Assembly: GCF_039555335.1 (NCBI RefSeq)
Contig: NW_027305510.1
Coordinates: 248,001-312,000, forward strand
Origin: Amphiura filiformis
Lineage: Eukaryota; Echinodermata; Ophiuroidea; Amphilepidida; Amphiuridae
Length of the DNA: 64,000 nt
Direction: 5' to 3'
Shown: piece by piece, positions 42,987 through 52,953 of the stretch
Numbering within the stretch: position 1 is the first letter of the stretch
Layout: each line of letters starts with the position of its first letter
Made by a program: the position numbers and the translations under genes
Notes under the pieces: generated by a model
Databases searched by the model: none
What the model was told of the DNA's origin: nothing
What the model saw: the letters and a program-made list of their open reading frames with translations, nothing else

Positions 42987-44753
42987 ATGGATCAAAATTT
43001 ATCATCTTCATCGCTTCGGGAATTGAAGCGTATTGCGAAAGAACGCGGGTGCAAAGGATACTCGCGTATGACGAGGGATGAAGTTCTTGATCTCCTTTCA
43101 GAGCCGCCACCCCCTTCGCAAGTTACGCTTAGGGAACTGAAACGCAGAGCGAAAGAAAGTGGTGTGAGAGGATATTCCACAATGACGAAACCCCAGCTCG
43201 AAGAATTGCTGGCTAACCCCATTGCTCTCGAGAATATGACAGTCAATAGACTGAGAACACTCGCAAGAGACAGGGGCATTCGAGGGTACCCTCGTCTAAA
43301 TAGAGATGCTCTCATTCGTTCGCTAGATCCTCCACCCGACGAGCCCGTATATTACGCGGTAGAGTTGGAAATTAAACTGCATCTTGCTCTCAGGACCTGG
43401 TATGAACTCAAAAGAGAACGTGCTCAATTCACGCGGGCTGACGCGGAGAGATTTGAAAGAGAGCTGATAAATCTAACGGATACGACCAATGAGACTGTTC
43501 AGGAACTTATTCGGTTATTGGACATGGTGGATTGGTTCGCGCATAGGGAATCGCTGGAACCCCTCGTAAGAATTGTTTCGATTACCCGCGACGACGGCAC
43601 CGTTGAAAATTTTGACTGGGAGAACAGGGACCTTGCTCAAGGGTTTGACGCACCGCAAGTTTTTTCGCATTGGACGGACTCCACGGAGTGGGACTCGCCG
43701 GAATTTCGACCGAACAGGTGCATGGCAACTGCGTTTCTTCAAAAGTTCAAACTCATTTTGAACAGGCGCAGGGTAAAACCGAATCCGTTGCTTACCTACG
43801 AGGGCCTGTGGAAACTTGCCAAACCCGACCATCCCATCCCTGGACCTGACGAAAAGTGGAAACTGTCGTGGAGCCATTCCACAGTTTGGTTGGAAAAGTG
43901 GAGAATTCCTGGTCTTGCCATTGACATCAAAGGGAAAGTTCGATGCAGGTACGAACCACTTCGAGTAAACATGCAGATTAACTTTGCTAAATTCTATATC
44001 CTCATCCACAATAACCACGCTTGGCCCGTGAACAAGAACATTCAGGAGTTTGGGCAGAAATACGCTCAACGACAAATCGAACTCGAACTCCCTCGCCCGC
44101 GGAATTCTGAAGAAATTTCTGACAAATGGCCCAGACCCAACGAGAAACAACGAAAACTCTACTTTGTCGATTCTGTGGGTGAAATTTTGAATCTTGAAGC
44201 GGTCGAAGTTGAAAAGGGCGAGACCGCCAAATGGACCACCGATATTGTTGCAGTCACGAGCGAAGAACCCGAAGATTTTATCAAGGAGTTAATTCGAGAT
44301 CACAAGATTGAACCGGGAAGTCTTACCTGCAGAAACGGGGTGGTGGACGGTTTCTCGATCCAACATCCAAAAGACCCCCGCGCAGAAATCCGAGTGAAAC
44401 GGGCTCTCTCTGGAAACATCGTCGGCGATCAACTGGACGACAGAAAAGCTTGGTCCGAGGAGCGTCATGAAAATGTTTTGAAGTGGACCAAAAAGCTGTC
44501 CGACGAAGTGACTCCTCGCTCGGGACTCTCTCATTACAGTGAAGATGTTGTGAAGCTGTTCGATCGATTTAGGAGAGGCCCAAGATGCGGTCTTTTGCGC
44601 GCGCCACCGGATGGCAGTGTGCTGGGAATTGACGTGGCCCGAGCCTACACTCACTTCATTCGAAACATTAAAAAATTCCGATATTCTCGAAGTTTGATCG
44701 TCTCGAGAAAATGTCCGAGGGGGGTATTTCTGACGAGACATTTTACTTGGTAG
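42987..44753 (+). CDS. Virus-like replicase, N-terminal part (Rho-N/SAP repeats)
   Basis: An ATG shortly after the 187-bp repeats opens 588 codons without introns, visibly GC-richer than the surroundings. Residues 5-40, 48-77 and 84-112 are three copies of an L-R-x-L-x-x-x-A-K/R-x-x-G-x-x-G-Y-S-x-x-x-x-x-x-L motif (LRELKRIAKERGCKGYSRMT, LRELKRRAKESGVRGYSTMT). This is the Rho-N/SAP-like nucleic-acid-binding helix-turn motif. The middle region (120-530) is hydrophilic and unassigned. The end contains GIDVARAYTHFI (about 44626-44661), which resembles the first catalytic motif of a divergent family-B polymerase. The frame is lost at an A run near 44670, so the last 28 or so residues are out of register. 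Function in replication is inferred. Confidence 0.75.
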   Translation: MDQNLSSSSLRELKRIAKERGCKGYSRMTRDEVLDLLSEPPPPSQVTLRELKRRAKESGVRGYSTMTKPQLEELLANPIALENMTVNRLRTLARDRGIRGYPRLNRDALIRSLDPPPDEPVYYAVELEIKLHLALRTWYELKRERAQFTRADAERFERELINLTDTTNETVQELIRLLDMVDWFAHRESLEPLVRIVSITRDDGTVENFDWENRDLAQGFDAPQVFSHWTDSTEWDSPEFRPNRCMATAFLQKFKLILNRRRVKPNPLLTYEGLWKLAKPDHPIPGPDEKWKLSWSHSTVWLEKWRIPGLAIDIKGKVRCRYEPLRVNMQINFAKFYILIHNNHAWPVNKNIQEFGQKYAQRQIELELPRPRNSEEISDKWPRPNEKQRKLYFVDSVGEILNLEAVEVEKGETAKWTTDIVAVTSEEPEDFIKELIRDHKIEPGSLTCRNGVVDGFSIQHPKDPRAEIRVKRALSGNIVGDQLDDRKAWSEERHENVLKWTKKLSDEVTPRSGLSHYSEDVVKLFDRFRRGPRCGLLRAPPDGSVLGIDVARAYTHFIRNIKKFRYSRSLIVSRKCPRGVFLTRHFTW

Positions 44754-45394
44754 AAGTTCGGAAAACGGACAAGATTCTTTTTCCGCAGCGCCAAGATCTC
44801 GTTCCCGGTTCTGTTTTGCGCTACGCCCGAGAATGCGGCATCGAGTTCGAGATCTTGGGACAGCTCGTGCCCCATCGGATTCTCAAGGTTAACCCAGCGA
44901 GCGTTATTGACAAAATGTACGAGTCCGACCTTCAAGACGAAGACAAAAATACGTCGCTAACCTAGTGTACGGGCTTGCCGCGAGGAAAAACAACAAAGCT
45001 GCTTTTGGTCAGCTGTTCCAAGATGTCGACGAAGCGAAAGCCTACGGCAATGGGCAGCTGAAACTCAGACTCGCTCCAGATCTTTTATCTCGCGATCGAT
45101 GCGGTGATTCGAGAGCTATCGGAGGGCTACCGACCCGTCGCGGCGCTGATTTTGAATGGAATGCGAATGTATCTTCACAAAATGGTGTCCGCGCTTGGAC
45201 CATGTGGACCCGCCTCAATTGCCGTGCGAGTTGACTGCGTGTACACCACCCTGACGAAAAAAGAAGCTAGAGGAGCGCTTTCTGGCTTTACCTTCGGAAA
45301 AGAAATTGGGCAATTGAGATTCGTTGAAGATTCGAGACTGCCAGACGCCCCCCAACAAGGAGTGAGTTTGACGATGAAGAAGCCAAGGGAATAA
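44672..45394 (+). pseudogene. Divergent family-B DNA polymerase palm, broken by frame changes
   Basis: The polymerase core continues in three other frames: 44672-44948, 44946-45085 and 45080-45360. The recognisable motifs are YVANLVYGLAARKNN (44949-44993), resembling the polymerase-B K-x3-N-x-x-Y-G motif, and IAVRVDCVYTTL (45217-45252), resembling the last catalytic motif around an Asp. In between is SEGYRPVAALILNGMRMYL, and after it SGFTFGKEIGQL. Breaks are at about 44670, 44946, 45082 and 45357, each beside a short homopolymer. They could be decay or uncorrected sequencing indels. No intron signals explain them. Identity as a PolB-type replicase is from motif order and memory of similar unannotated proteins. 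A profile search would settle it. Confidence 0.65.
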
Positions 45395-46462
45395 TCGAAC
45401 GACTGCCCGAAAACACAGTTTTTTGTGAGGACGACGACGGAAACGAAATCGAGGTTCCAATGACCCGTACTCCGGAACCTCTATTGGTTACAGGCAAGTA
45501 CCCGGGAAGCGGCAAAAGCAGACTAGCCTTGCATTGGGGAAACAAGAGGGAGGATATGCTTGTTGTGTGCCCTACGAATGTCCTTTGTGACTCTATTATT
45601 CAGCAAGGCTACACCACCATAACCACGCACAGACTTTTGGGTAGAAGGCAGAGAGGCTCTGAAGAAGAAAACTTCAAACCCTTTGATGTCTCGGAGTACA
45701 AAGTCATTTTGTTCGGAGAAATTTACTTTTACCCCGTCTTTCAGCTCGAGTGGATCCGCGGTTTCATGGCGTCTCATTCTGACAAGATCTTCATTGCCAA
45801 CGGCGATCCAGCTCAGAACAGTCCAGTGGGGCTGGAGCTCAATGTTGCCTTTGACGACTACTACGATTACGTGATGCGCCAGTTATTTCCTCGAAGACTT
45901 GAGTTGCAAATTCCAAAACGATACGCGCTGGGAGATCGTCGAAGAATGATGAGGCTTTACGACGAACTGCTTCAAGATCGAGCATATCATCCGTTTCTTA
46001 CAGCCAGAAAATATCTTCCGGTTGTAGACTGGTTGGACTTACCTCCGGATGCCGCGAGATATCCTCACGTTGCCTTTACAAACAATTCGGTCGATCGAGT
46101 GAATTACTGGGCCCAGATGAAGCTGCGCAACACTAGCGAGTGGCAAGTGGGAGACGTGGCCATTGGTAAAACCTGGGCGAGAGTCGGCAAGCATAAGATC
46201 AACTCCAATTCTGAATACCTCGTGACGAACAATACGCAAAAAGAAATAACCGTGAAGGGCCAAGATGAAATCTTGCGCACTTTGGAAAGAGGTCGAGTGC
46301 CTAAACTTTTTAAGAGACCCTGGTGCAGAACGAGTCACTCCATTCAAGGTCAAACTATCGGCGATAAACTGTACATTCACGATCCCGATAGCCCTTATGC
46401 CACGGCAAGATGGCTAAGAACAGCTGTCACTAGATGCAAAACTTTGGACATCACTTTGGTCA
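45362..46462 (+). CDS. Superfamily-1 helicase domain of the replicase
   Basis: The frame is open from about 45362 (first Met codon 45460). Walker A is GKYPGSGKSRLAL. Motif Ia/Ib is VVCPTNVLCDSI with TTITTHRLLG. Walker B reads VILFGEIYF, with Gly where Asp is expected. Motif III is IFIANGDPAQNSPVG (G-D-x-x-Q). Motif V is TSHSIQGQTIGDKLYIHD and motif VI ARWLRTAVTRCKTLDITLV. This order is that of SF1 DNA helicases (Pif1/Dda/viral type), here directly downstream of a polymerase core, so an encoded replicase polyprotein is likely. The Walker B change would be expected to abolish ATP hydrolysis. Confidence 0.85.
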
Positions 46463-46920
46463 AGTATCACCCACCATCCACATTCTCGGGTTTCATTAAA
46501 GGAGAATTCCTTAGAATAATAAGGAACTCCAGCAATGTGCATGATGCAAATGAACGATCAGACTTATTTACGGAAAAACTGATAACCCGAGGATACACCC
46601 GCGACTTCATTAACAACATTAGAAAAACAGTTTCACACACTAGAAGATCGAACTATCTTAAACCTAAACCACCCCAAACTAACAACTATCCTCTTGTCTT
46701 CATCACAAAATACACAGGACACCTAGAATCAAATACTCTCAAACAGGCTCTTAACAAACATTGGGACATCATTAAGAATGATATCAAACTTTCAGGCATA
46801 TTTCCCAATACTCCACTTATAGCGTTCCAAAGAGCAAAAAACATACAAGATAAACTTGTAAATGCTAAACTACCACCAGATGAGGATCTAGCTATTCTTA
46901 CAGATCTAGCTAATGAGTGA
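46463..46920 (+). mobile_element. Penelope-like element piece fused in frame to the helicase
   Basis: After helicase motif VI the frame goes on for about 150 codons: HPPSTFSGFIKGEFLRIIRN, LITRGYTRDFINNIRKTV, VFITKYTGHLESNTLKQALN, KHWDIIKNDIKLSGIFPNTP and LIAFQRAKNIQDKLVNAKLP, then a stop. That series resembles the region between RT and GIY-YIG endonuclease in animal Penelope-like retroelements. The expected Cys-rich GIY-YIG part is absent. Base composition turns AT-rich near the join. It looks like an insertion that replaced the replicase stop codon. Confidence 0.7.
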
Positions 46921-47518
46921 ATCATAAACATTATAATAGGTCTATTAAAACCACCGAACTCTTACCATACATATTCTTCGTCTATTCCCAAACAAAATCA
47001 AAATAGACCACATCACCAAGATTATACTTAACACATACTTCTCAAACCCTAAAACTAACATTAAATTATTAAAATGGAGAAATGGTATTTCAACCTTGCA
47101 CCTGATGATTTCCTAGCTATAAGGAATGAAACTGCAGTAGTGCCTTTTTTAGGAATTTTTTACTCAAAAATTCCTACCTCCCTCTTGTTATCTCCAATAC
47201 TCATTTTCATAATTATTGTACTATACATACCTAATAATTCCTATCATAACTGGATAATCTCTACACCTTAAAACCATTATTACTTTACACATTACGATTA
47301 CGAACTAATATCTATTCACATCTTTATAAAATCTTTGTCTAGAATCTCTATGACGTCTCTGAATGGAGGGAACATATCCATCCCTATTATCCAAATTCAT
47401 TCACCCGGTTATTTTTTTTATCTGGGACACGCTGTATTTTAAAAAGAAGCATAAACGCAAATACACAGCAGTATACATTCTAACGCATGCCATTTTCCTT
47501 AGAATCAGACACGCATTA
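46921..47518. other. AT-rich tail with a small hydrophobic ORF
   Basis: 47074-47271 could encode 65 residues with a hydrophobic segment (SLLLSPILIFIIIVLYIPNN). I do not recognise it. It may be retroelement 3' sequence or chance; otherwise nothing. Confidence 0.3.
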
Positions 47519-47858
47519 GGGGCGCACCATTAGATTTCCAGGGGGGGCATGGGAGTTTGTTGAAAAAAAAAACTTTGCCCACTAGTGAGAAAAAAAAAAA
47601 ACTTTGCCCACTAGTAAGAAAAAAAAAAGAAATTTTGCCTCACTGATGAGTAAAAAAAAACTTCCCCACCCAACTTTGTATAAAAATGTACATTAAAATT
47701 GAAAAAAAATAACTTCGCCGCCGAAGGCGGCGAAAAAAAAAATTTGGTGCTCTTGGAGGCGAAAAAAAAAAAAAATCCGCCGCCCTCGGCGGCGAAAAAA
47801 AAAGATTCTGCCTGACCCAAACTCCCATGCCCCCCCTGAGAATCTAATGGTGCGTCCC
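47519..47858. mobile_element. TTA-flanked MITE (PIF/Harbinger-like)
   Basis: GGGGCGCACCATTAGATTTC, CAGGGGGGGCATGGGAGTTT mirrors the right end (AAACTCCCATGCCCCCCCTG, AGAATCTAATGGTGCGTCCC); the arms are about 40 bp. TTA occurs on both sides (47516-47518, 47859-47861). The interior alternates A runs with GCCGCCGAAGGCGGCG-type hairpins. Confidence 0.87.
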
Positions 47859-48193
47859 TTACATGCACGCCACATACATACATACATACGTTGGAATGAT
47901 TATCTTTTCTCGAATGCTGATAAGAACCACACGGCTATGGCAGTTTCAAGACAGGTTTCGGCACTGCGTCTGCTGTCTGCTGTGTTAACTAACATATTAT
48001 TGATTCCAGTGCAGTATTTGTAAGGTAATAACGTGAACGATAATAATTATGTGTTTAGCCTAAATAAATTCTAAATAATGTTGAATATTTTCCTTGACAC
48101 ACATGTACACACCCCGTACACACCACACGAAAACATACCGTACGTTTGCAATATATTCTTTTCAGATCTACATAAATCTTGGATTCCATCACG

Positions 48194-48279
48194 ATGGCGG
48201 ATATTGATATACTTGGCATCGATGAGTTGCTCGTAATTTTTAATTTGTTATCGCTGTATGATAAGCTTATGGCAATGAG
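48194..48279 (+). CDS. F-box/LRR protein, first exon (F-box N-half)
   Basis: ATG in the context CATCACGATGGCGG opens 28 codons plus two bases: MADIDILGIDELLVIFNLLS, LYDKLMAM, then AG|GTAAAT. Joined to 51068 it forms a continuous F-box, with the L-x-x-D-E-L-L-x-x-I-F-x-x-L-S-x-x-D-K-L pattern on this exon and VCKKWYHIV on the next. The intron thus splits the F-box just before the V-C-K-x-W-Y motif, as in many FBXL genes. The exon is too short to be found by open-frame length; I found it by looking for the missing F-box half. Confidence 0.88.
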
Positions 48280-48541
48280 GTAAATCATTTTCCTATAAAT
48301 ATCTTAATGCATGCCTTTTAGGAGTACACACACACTATGTATAACGTGTGTTATTACCGGGCTTAACTAATATCGTGTGTTGCTATCTACTTCTGATGAT
48401 AAAAGTTTACAGTGTACATGTACAGTGTGTGTTACTATCTACCCCTGGTGATAGAAGTTTACAATGTGTATGGTACAGTGTAGTGTGTGTTGCTATATAC
48501 CCCTGATAATAGAAGTTTACAATGTACATGGCACAGTGTGT

Positions 48542-48784
48542 CATTAGAGAATGAATTTGGAGAAAACCTTCTGATAATTACAAACACTCGCTGAGCAGCA
48601 AGACCTTCATTCCAAGCTTTTAATCCGATAAGCTGATTATCTATTTGTTTTCATGATTTGGAAGACATTATTTGATGTATTACTGAGCTCAATCATCTGA
48701 AATTACTGGAGCGTGAGCCACTCAGGCTGGTGGCTCAGCATAGTATGTTATTAACAAGGTTTTCTCCAAATTCGTTTCCTAATG
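48542..48784. mobile_element. MITE inside an intronic minisatellite
   Basis: CATTAGAGAATGAATTTGGA, GAAAACCTT mirrors AAGGTTTTCTCCAAATTCGT, TTCCTAATG. GTGT flanks both sides (48538-48541, 48785-48788). It splits one unit of the GTTGCTATCTACC repeat, whose two parts rejoin if it is removed. Confidence 0.8.
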
Positions 48785-50399
48785 GTGTTGCTATCTACCC
48801 CTGATGATACACGTTTACAATGTACATGGTACAGTATAGTGTGTGTTGCTCTCATCATGCAGTTATTGTTAACTACATGTATGCACACAACACAGGGGCA
48901 CTCACAATAGGCAATTGAACCCTACTGGTAGCGCTGTGTTGTAGATACAGGAGATGAACTAGTTAGCGTTATATATCAAAAAGTATAAAATCTATGATTT
49001 TAGTACTTGCTCTATGTTTCAGAGACTTATTCTTTTCAAAATATCTGAATTTTCAAACCGGTACAACCTTTAATAACAAGGGACCATACATTTTGCTTCA
49101 CCGGGCAGCCCTGGCTTGGTCGTATTTGGAAGAAACCGTAATAGGTACAAATTTAGTACTTTCTGTCAATCAAGTATGGTTTATTCTCTACATGCCAATC
49201 TTTAAGTAATTAGCATAGTCCTTATAATAACGGGAGGCCGCCTTGATGAGTAAATGACAGCAAACCAGTGAAAAATACCCCAAAACTCGGTCAGTTGAGC
49301 TCCGCTCGTACATGTCAATAGCGTCATTATCGATTGGATTAGTCGACCGTAGCGGGCAATTCGATCGCTCATTGGATTAATATTATCACGTGATAATAAA
49401 TTTGCATTGGACAATAGATTACTATAATGGTTTAGTACTGCATATATCGGTTTAATCTTCACTAAGCGGGTTTATGGCTGGAAAGGTCACGGTGAATTTA
49501 CCGTGGACATAACTGCACTATGTATACCCCTGATGATAGAGGTTAATCATGTATATGGTACAGTGTGTGTTGCTATCTACCCATGATGGCAAGGGTGGAC
49601 ACTTGAATATGAAAGTGACGTACCTGTGCCTACCGGAGTACAAAACTAGGTGTCTTCTGGTGGATATTTTCGTCGAAAAGGGGGTCATTAAGTGGGGGTT
49701 CCAAGAAAATGGGGGTCATTCAGTGGTGAAACGCTATAGGTGGGTGTCATTGACCGTGAAAAAGTAACATTCTGGGTAAAAATGTGCAAAACTTTGTAAA
49801 ATTGAACAATTTTGCAACTAAAATGCCTAAAAATGTTAAATATGTTATAAATGCGCGCGAAGTGGGTAAAAATTTGCATAGTTGGTGTAAAGGTGATGAA
49901 AAAAGTGGGTAATTTATGCCAGATGTACCTCAAAAAGGGGGTCTATTGACAGGCACGTGACACGTATCAATGATGGTGCCCCTCGGTATATACCCGTCCT
50001 GATAGCACACTGTGCATAGTATGTGTGGGTGGGGGTGTGTGTGTGTGTGCGCGTTGTACATTGGCGTGACAAGGGGGCAAGAGGGCAGCTACTACTCCTG
50101 TGAGAAATCTGCACCAGGATCACAACAGGAAACTACAGGAAACTTTCTCGGATTGTAGGTGGTCATTTTCCCACCCAAGCCTTTTTCTGTTATTATTCTA
50201 GCCCATGTTTGCCACCTTGAAATTTGCCTTGCTCGCCCCCTTCGAACCTTTCCCCCATACTTTACCCAACGCCACTGGTGTTGTGATCTACCTCTGTTGA
50301 GTGTGTCTTATGATCTACTCGTTAGGACATTTGGCAGGGGTGTGTGGGGTGTGTTGCTGGTAGAGTGTGACAAGTTGTGTTGTTACAGTGTGTGTTGCT

Positions 50400-50756
50400 C
50401 ATAAGCGTAGATCCCGGGGGATGGGGAATAAATCCCCCCAATATTTTGCCAGAGGAGGATGGTTCATGCACTCACCCCCCCCCCATGTTAACGCCTGTAT
50501 GTGAGTTTCTGACCAAATTTACCTCATATTTGGCCATTTTAGCCACCAAAATACCAAATTTTGTGCGCCTCGGGCGAATTTATTCCGCTTTTGAACCATA
50601 TTTCATCAATTTTGCTTCAATATGGCAAATTTTATTTTGCGCGCTTCGTGCGCATTTTTACCATGAACTTTAATATTTGATCGCTAAAAGGTGCTACTTC
50701 AAGAATTTTTTTTCAAACCCCATCCCCCCAATGTCAAAAAGAAATCTACGCCACTG
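50400..50756. mobile_element. hAT MITE with 8-bp target duplication
   Basis: The left end CATAAGCGTAGATC mirrors the right end GAAATCTACGCCACTG (the left tip is mutated from CAGTGGCGTAGA). GTGTTGCT is duplicated exactly at 50392-50399 and 50757-50764. The interior has CCCCCATGTT and AAACCCCATCCCCCC. Confidence 0.82.
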
Positions 50757-51067
50757 GTGTTGCTATTTAACTTTGATAGGTAGGTTGGGGTGGGTGGTGT
50801 CCGTGTTGCTATGTGGTAAATTTTCAGTTTTTGTTAATAAAAAGCACTGATTTCTTTGCCCCAGAATGAATGTGCCAGTTATGTTTTCTGTGTCTGTTGA
50901 CTTTTATGTGCATTCAAAGCAGATCGAACGAAATAATTAATTGAAGAGTGGTTTTTGCAGGTTGAGCATATTGGGATTTATTTACACATCTTTTTCTTCG
51001 GTTAAAATAAAATAAGAGAAAATAATACAGCTAGTTTTTTCGTTTGTATATCGTTAAATTTTCCCAG

Positions 51068-52376
51068 GGTGTGCAAGAAATGGTACCATATCGTCAGAAA
51101 AACTCACGCTTGGAAAGTCATCGATTTCCGTGACAACGGTCCTGTGATCACAATTAACGAAGATGATGATGGAAGATTTTATAAGCGATATGTGGCTAAA
51201 CCTGGCCAAAATATATTAAAATTTCGCGAGAAGTTAGACTGGTATCTTCGTGATGTCAAGAGATGGGAATTCCCGATGAATTCACGCAAGGTCCTATCCT
51301 TCCTTGGTTTATTTGCTGGCGATGCGTTGCGGGAAATTTACCTGACGGTGATGAGTGGTGGAATTATGGAATTCCTTCGAAGAACCTGTCCTAATATAAT
51401 TACATTTGACTTTAGCAGGTGCTATGTTGAAAGTGTGTGCATTGATATTGATGAGACCATAAATGAAAAACTATACATCCCAATTAAATTGAAACGATTG
51501 GGACTGCGGATCTCACAACCTCGACGATATCGACAAAATGTCAAGATCAATGAACTACTATTATCATGTGTTGCTAATGATTGTTCTGAATTACAAAGCA
51601 TATGTCTCTGCAATTTCGAATTGACTTCAACAAGCATACACAATTTAGTTAAAATACCTAGTTTGCGGGATATTGAGTTATCTTCTTGTCCTTACTACAC
51701 AGACTATACAGACCACTATTCATCTGAATTTGACGATATTTTGACTAATTCGATTGGGGTTTTAGAAACACTGACTCGCCTTAGAATTGATGAGGTAGTT
51801 TCACATGATTTGTCTACTTTTCTGGGCAGCATTGGAGACTGGGAACACCTGCGAGAATTAGCATTAATACATGTAGCGTTTTCAGAAGAAGCGTTTGAAA
51901 AGATGATTCCTGGTTTGATAAATCTGAAAAGACTTGAGTTACAAGGATATTCTATTTCATCACCTATTGTTACTCTTGTTGGGAATGAATGTAGGAAATT
52001 GGACTCATTGCTACTAAGAGATGGAATGTATTCTGGTAAAAGTTTGATGTCACTATCTCATCATCCCACATTAGAATTATTGGAGGTCCAGAACTGGCCT
52101 TACAGACGAGGGGTTTGGAGGAGGGATACGCCGGCTGTAGAGTCGGAATGGCAATGGCTTCACACAGTATTTAGTATGCTAGAAACCCTACCCAAGATAA
52201 AACGTGTCAAGCTTTGGGGTAAAAATGTCGCCAAAGTCTATAATAAAGGAACATTTCCGGTCCTTCATTTGGCTGAGATTGAAGCAATTGAACCATCCTG
52301 TAACGAAGATACACATAAGAAGCAAAATGGTCGCAGTTTTAGCAAAAATTCTTTTAAAAGGATGTTTAAACGTTGA
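51068..52376 (+). CDS. F-box/LRR protein, second exon (FBXL-like)
   Basis: The acceptor TTTTCCCAG precedes 51068, which completes Arg and then VCKKWYHIVRKTHAWKVIDF, the C-half of the F-box. The rest is a leucine-rich-repeat region with irregular units (LKRLGLRIS, ELQSICLCNFELTSTSIHNL, LRDIELSSCPYY, LETLTRLRIDEV, LRELALIHVAFSEEAFEKM, LKRLELQGYSI, LDSLLLRDGM, LELLEVQNW). It ends in a basic tail (SFSKNSFKRMFKR) and TGA. The total protein is 464 residues. F-box/LRR proteins are substrate receptors of SCF (Skp1-Cullin1-F-box) ubiquitin ligases; the LRRs choose the substrate, unknown here. The last 300 coding bases are duplicated downstream. I do not assign an orthologue. Confidence 0.9.
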
Positions 52377-52953
52377 TTTTGTTAAAAGTCTTGTTAAGTG
52401 TTGAACACTTTATATTTTAGTGCAAAGGTCCCACTTGGCATGGCTGTTTCTTGCGACAAGAGGGAAATGTTCCTCCAAATTAGCATAAATTATGCTAATT
52501 AGTATCCAAAATTGAATTATTGGAGGTCCAGAACTGGCCTTACAGACGAGGGGTTTGGAGGAGGGATACGCCGGCTGTAGAGTCGGAATGGCAATGGCTT
52601 CACACAGTATTTAGTATGCTAGAAACCCTACCCAAGATAAAACGTGTCAAGCTTTGGGGTAAAAATGTCGCCAAAGTCTATAATAAAGGAACATTTCCGG
52701 TCCTTCATTTGGCTGAGATTGAAGCAATTGAACCATCCTGTAACGAAGATACACATAAGAAGCAAAATGGTCGCAGTTTTAGCAAAAATTCTTTTAAAAG
52801 GATGTTTAAACGTTGATTTTGTTAAAAGTCTTGTTAAGTGTTGAACACTTTATATTTTAGTGCAAAGGTCCCACTTGGCATGGCTGTTTCTTGCGACAAG
52901 AGGGAAATGTTCCTCCAAATTAGCATAAATTATGCTAATTAGTATCCAAAATA
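52074..52953. repeat. Exact 440-bp tandem duplication of the F-box gene tail
   Basis: GAATTATTGGAGGTCCAGAA at 52074 starts again at 52514. The copies look identical through the stop codon and 3' flank to AGTATCCAAAAT. Confidence 0.93.
52514..52816 (+). pseudogene. Duplicate of the F-box protein C-terminus
   Basis: The second copy of the 440-bp unit holds an open frame for the last 98 residues, identical to the gene's end. It has no F-box or acceptor of its own, so it should not be an independent gene. Confidence 0.85.

Larger units (their letters stand above)
48280..51067 (+). other. F-box gene intron with repeats
   Basis: The donor GTAAAT and acceptor TTTTCCCAG bound it. It contains repeated units TGTTGCTATCTACCCCTGAT, GATAGAAGTTTACAATGTAC (48366-48540, 48785-48850, 49510-49590), two MITEs (48542-48784, 50400-50756) and a (GT)n stretch near 50030. 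No separate gene seen. Confidence 0.85.

Noticed and set aside
43515-44150. 211-codon minus-strand frame under the replicase
   Set aside because: Shadow frame of a GC-richer coding strand; no recognisable domain.
47611-47887. Minus-strand FFFF-rich frames
   Set aside because: A-run interior of a TTA-flanked MITE.
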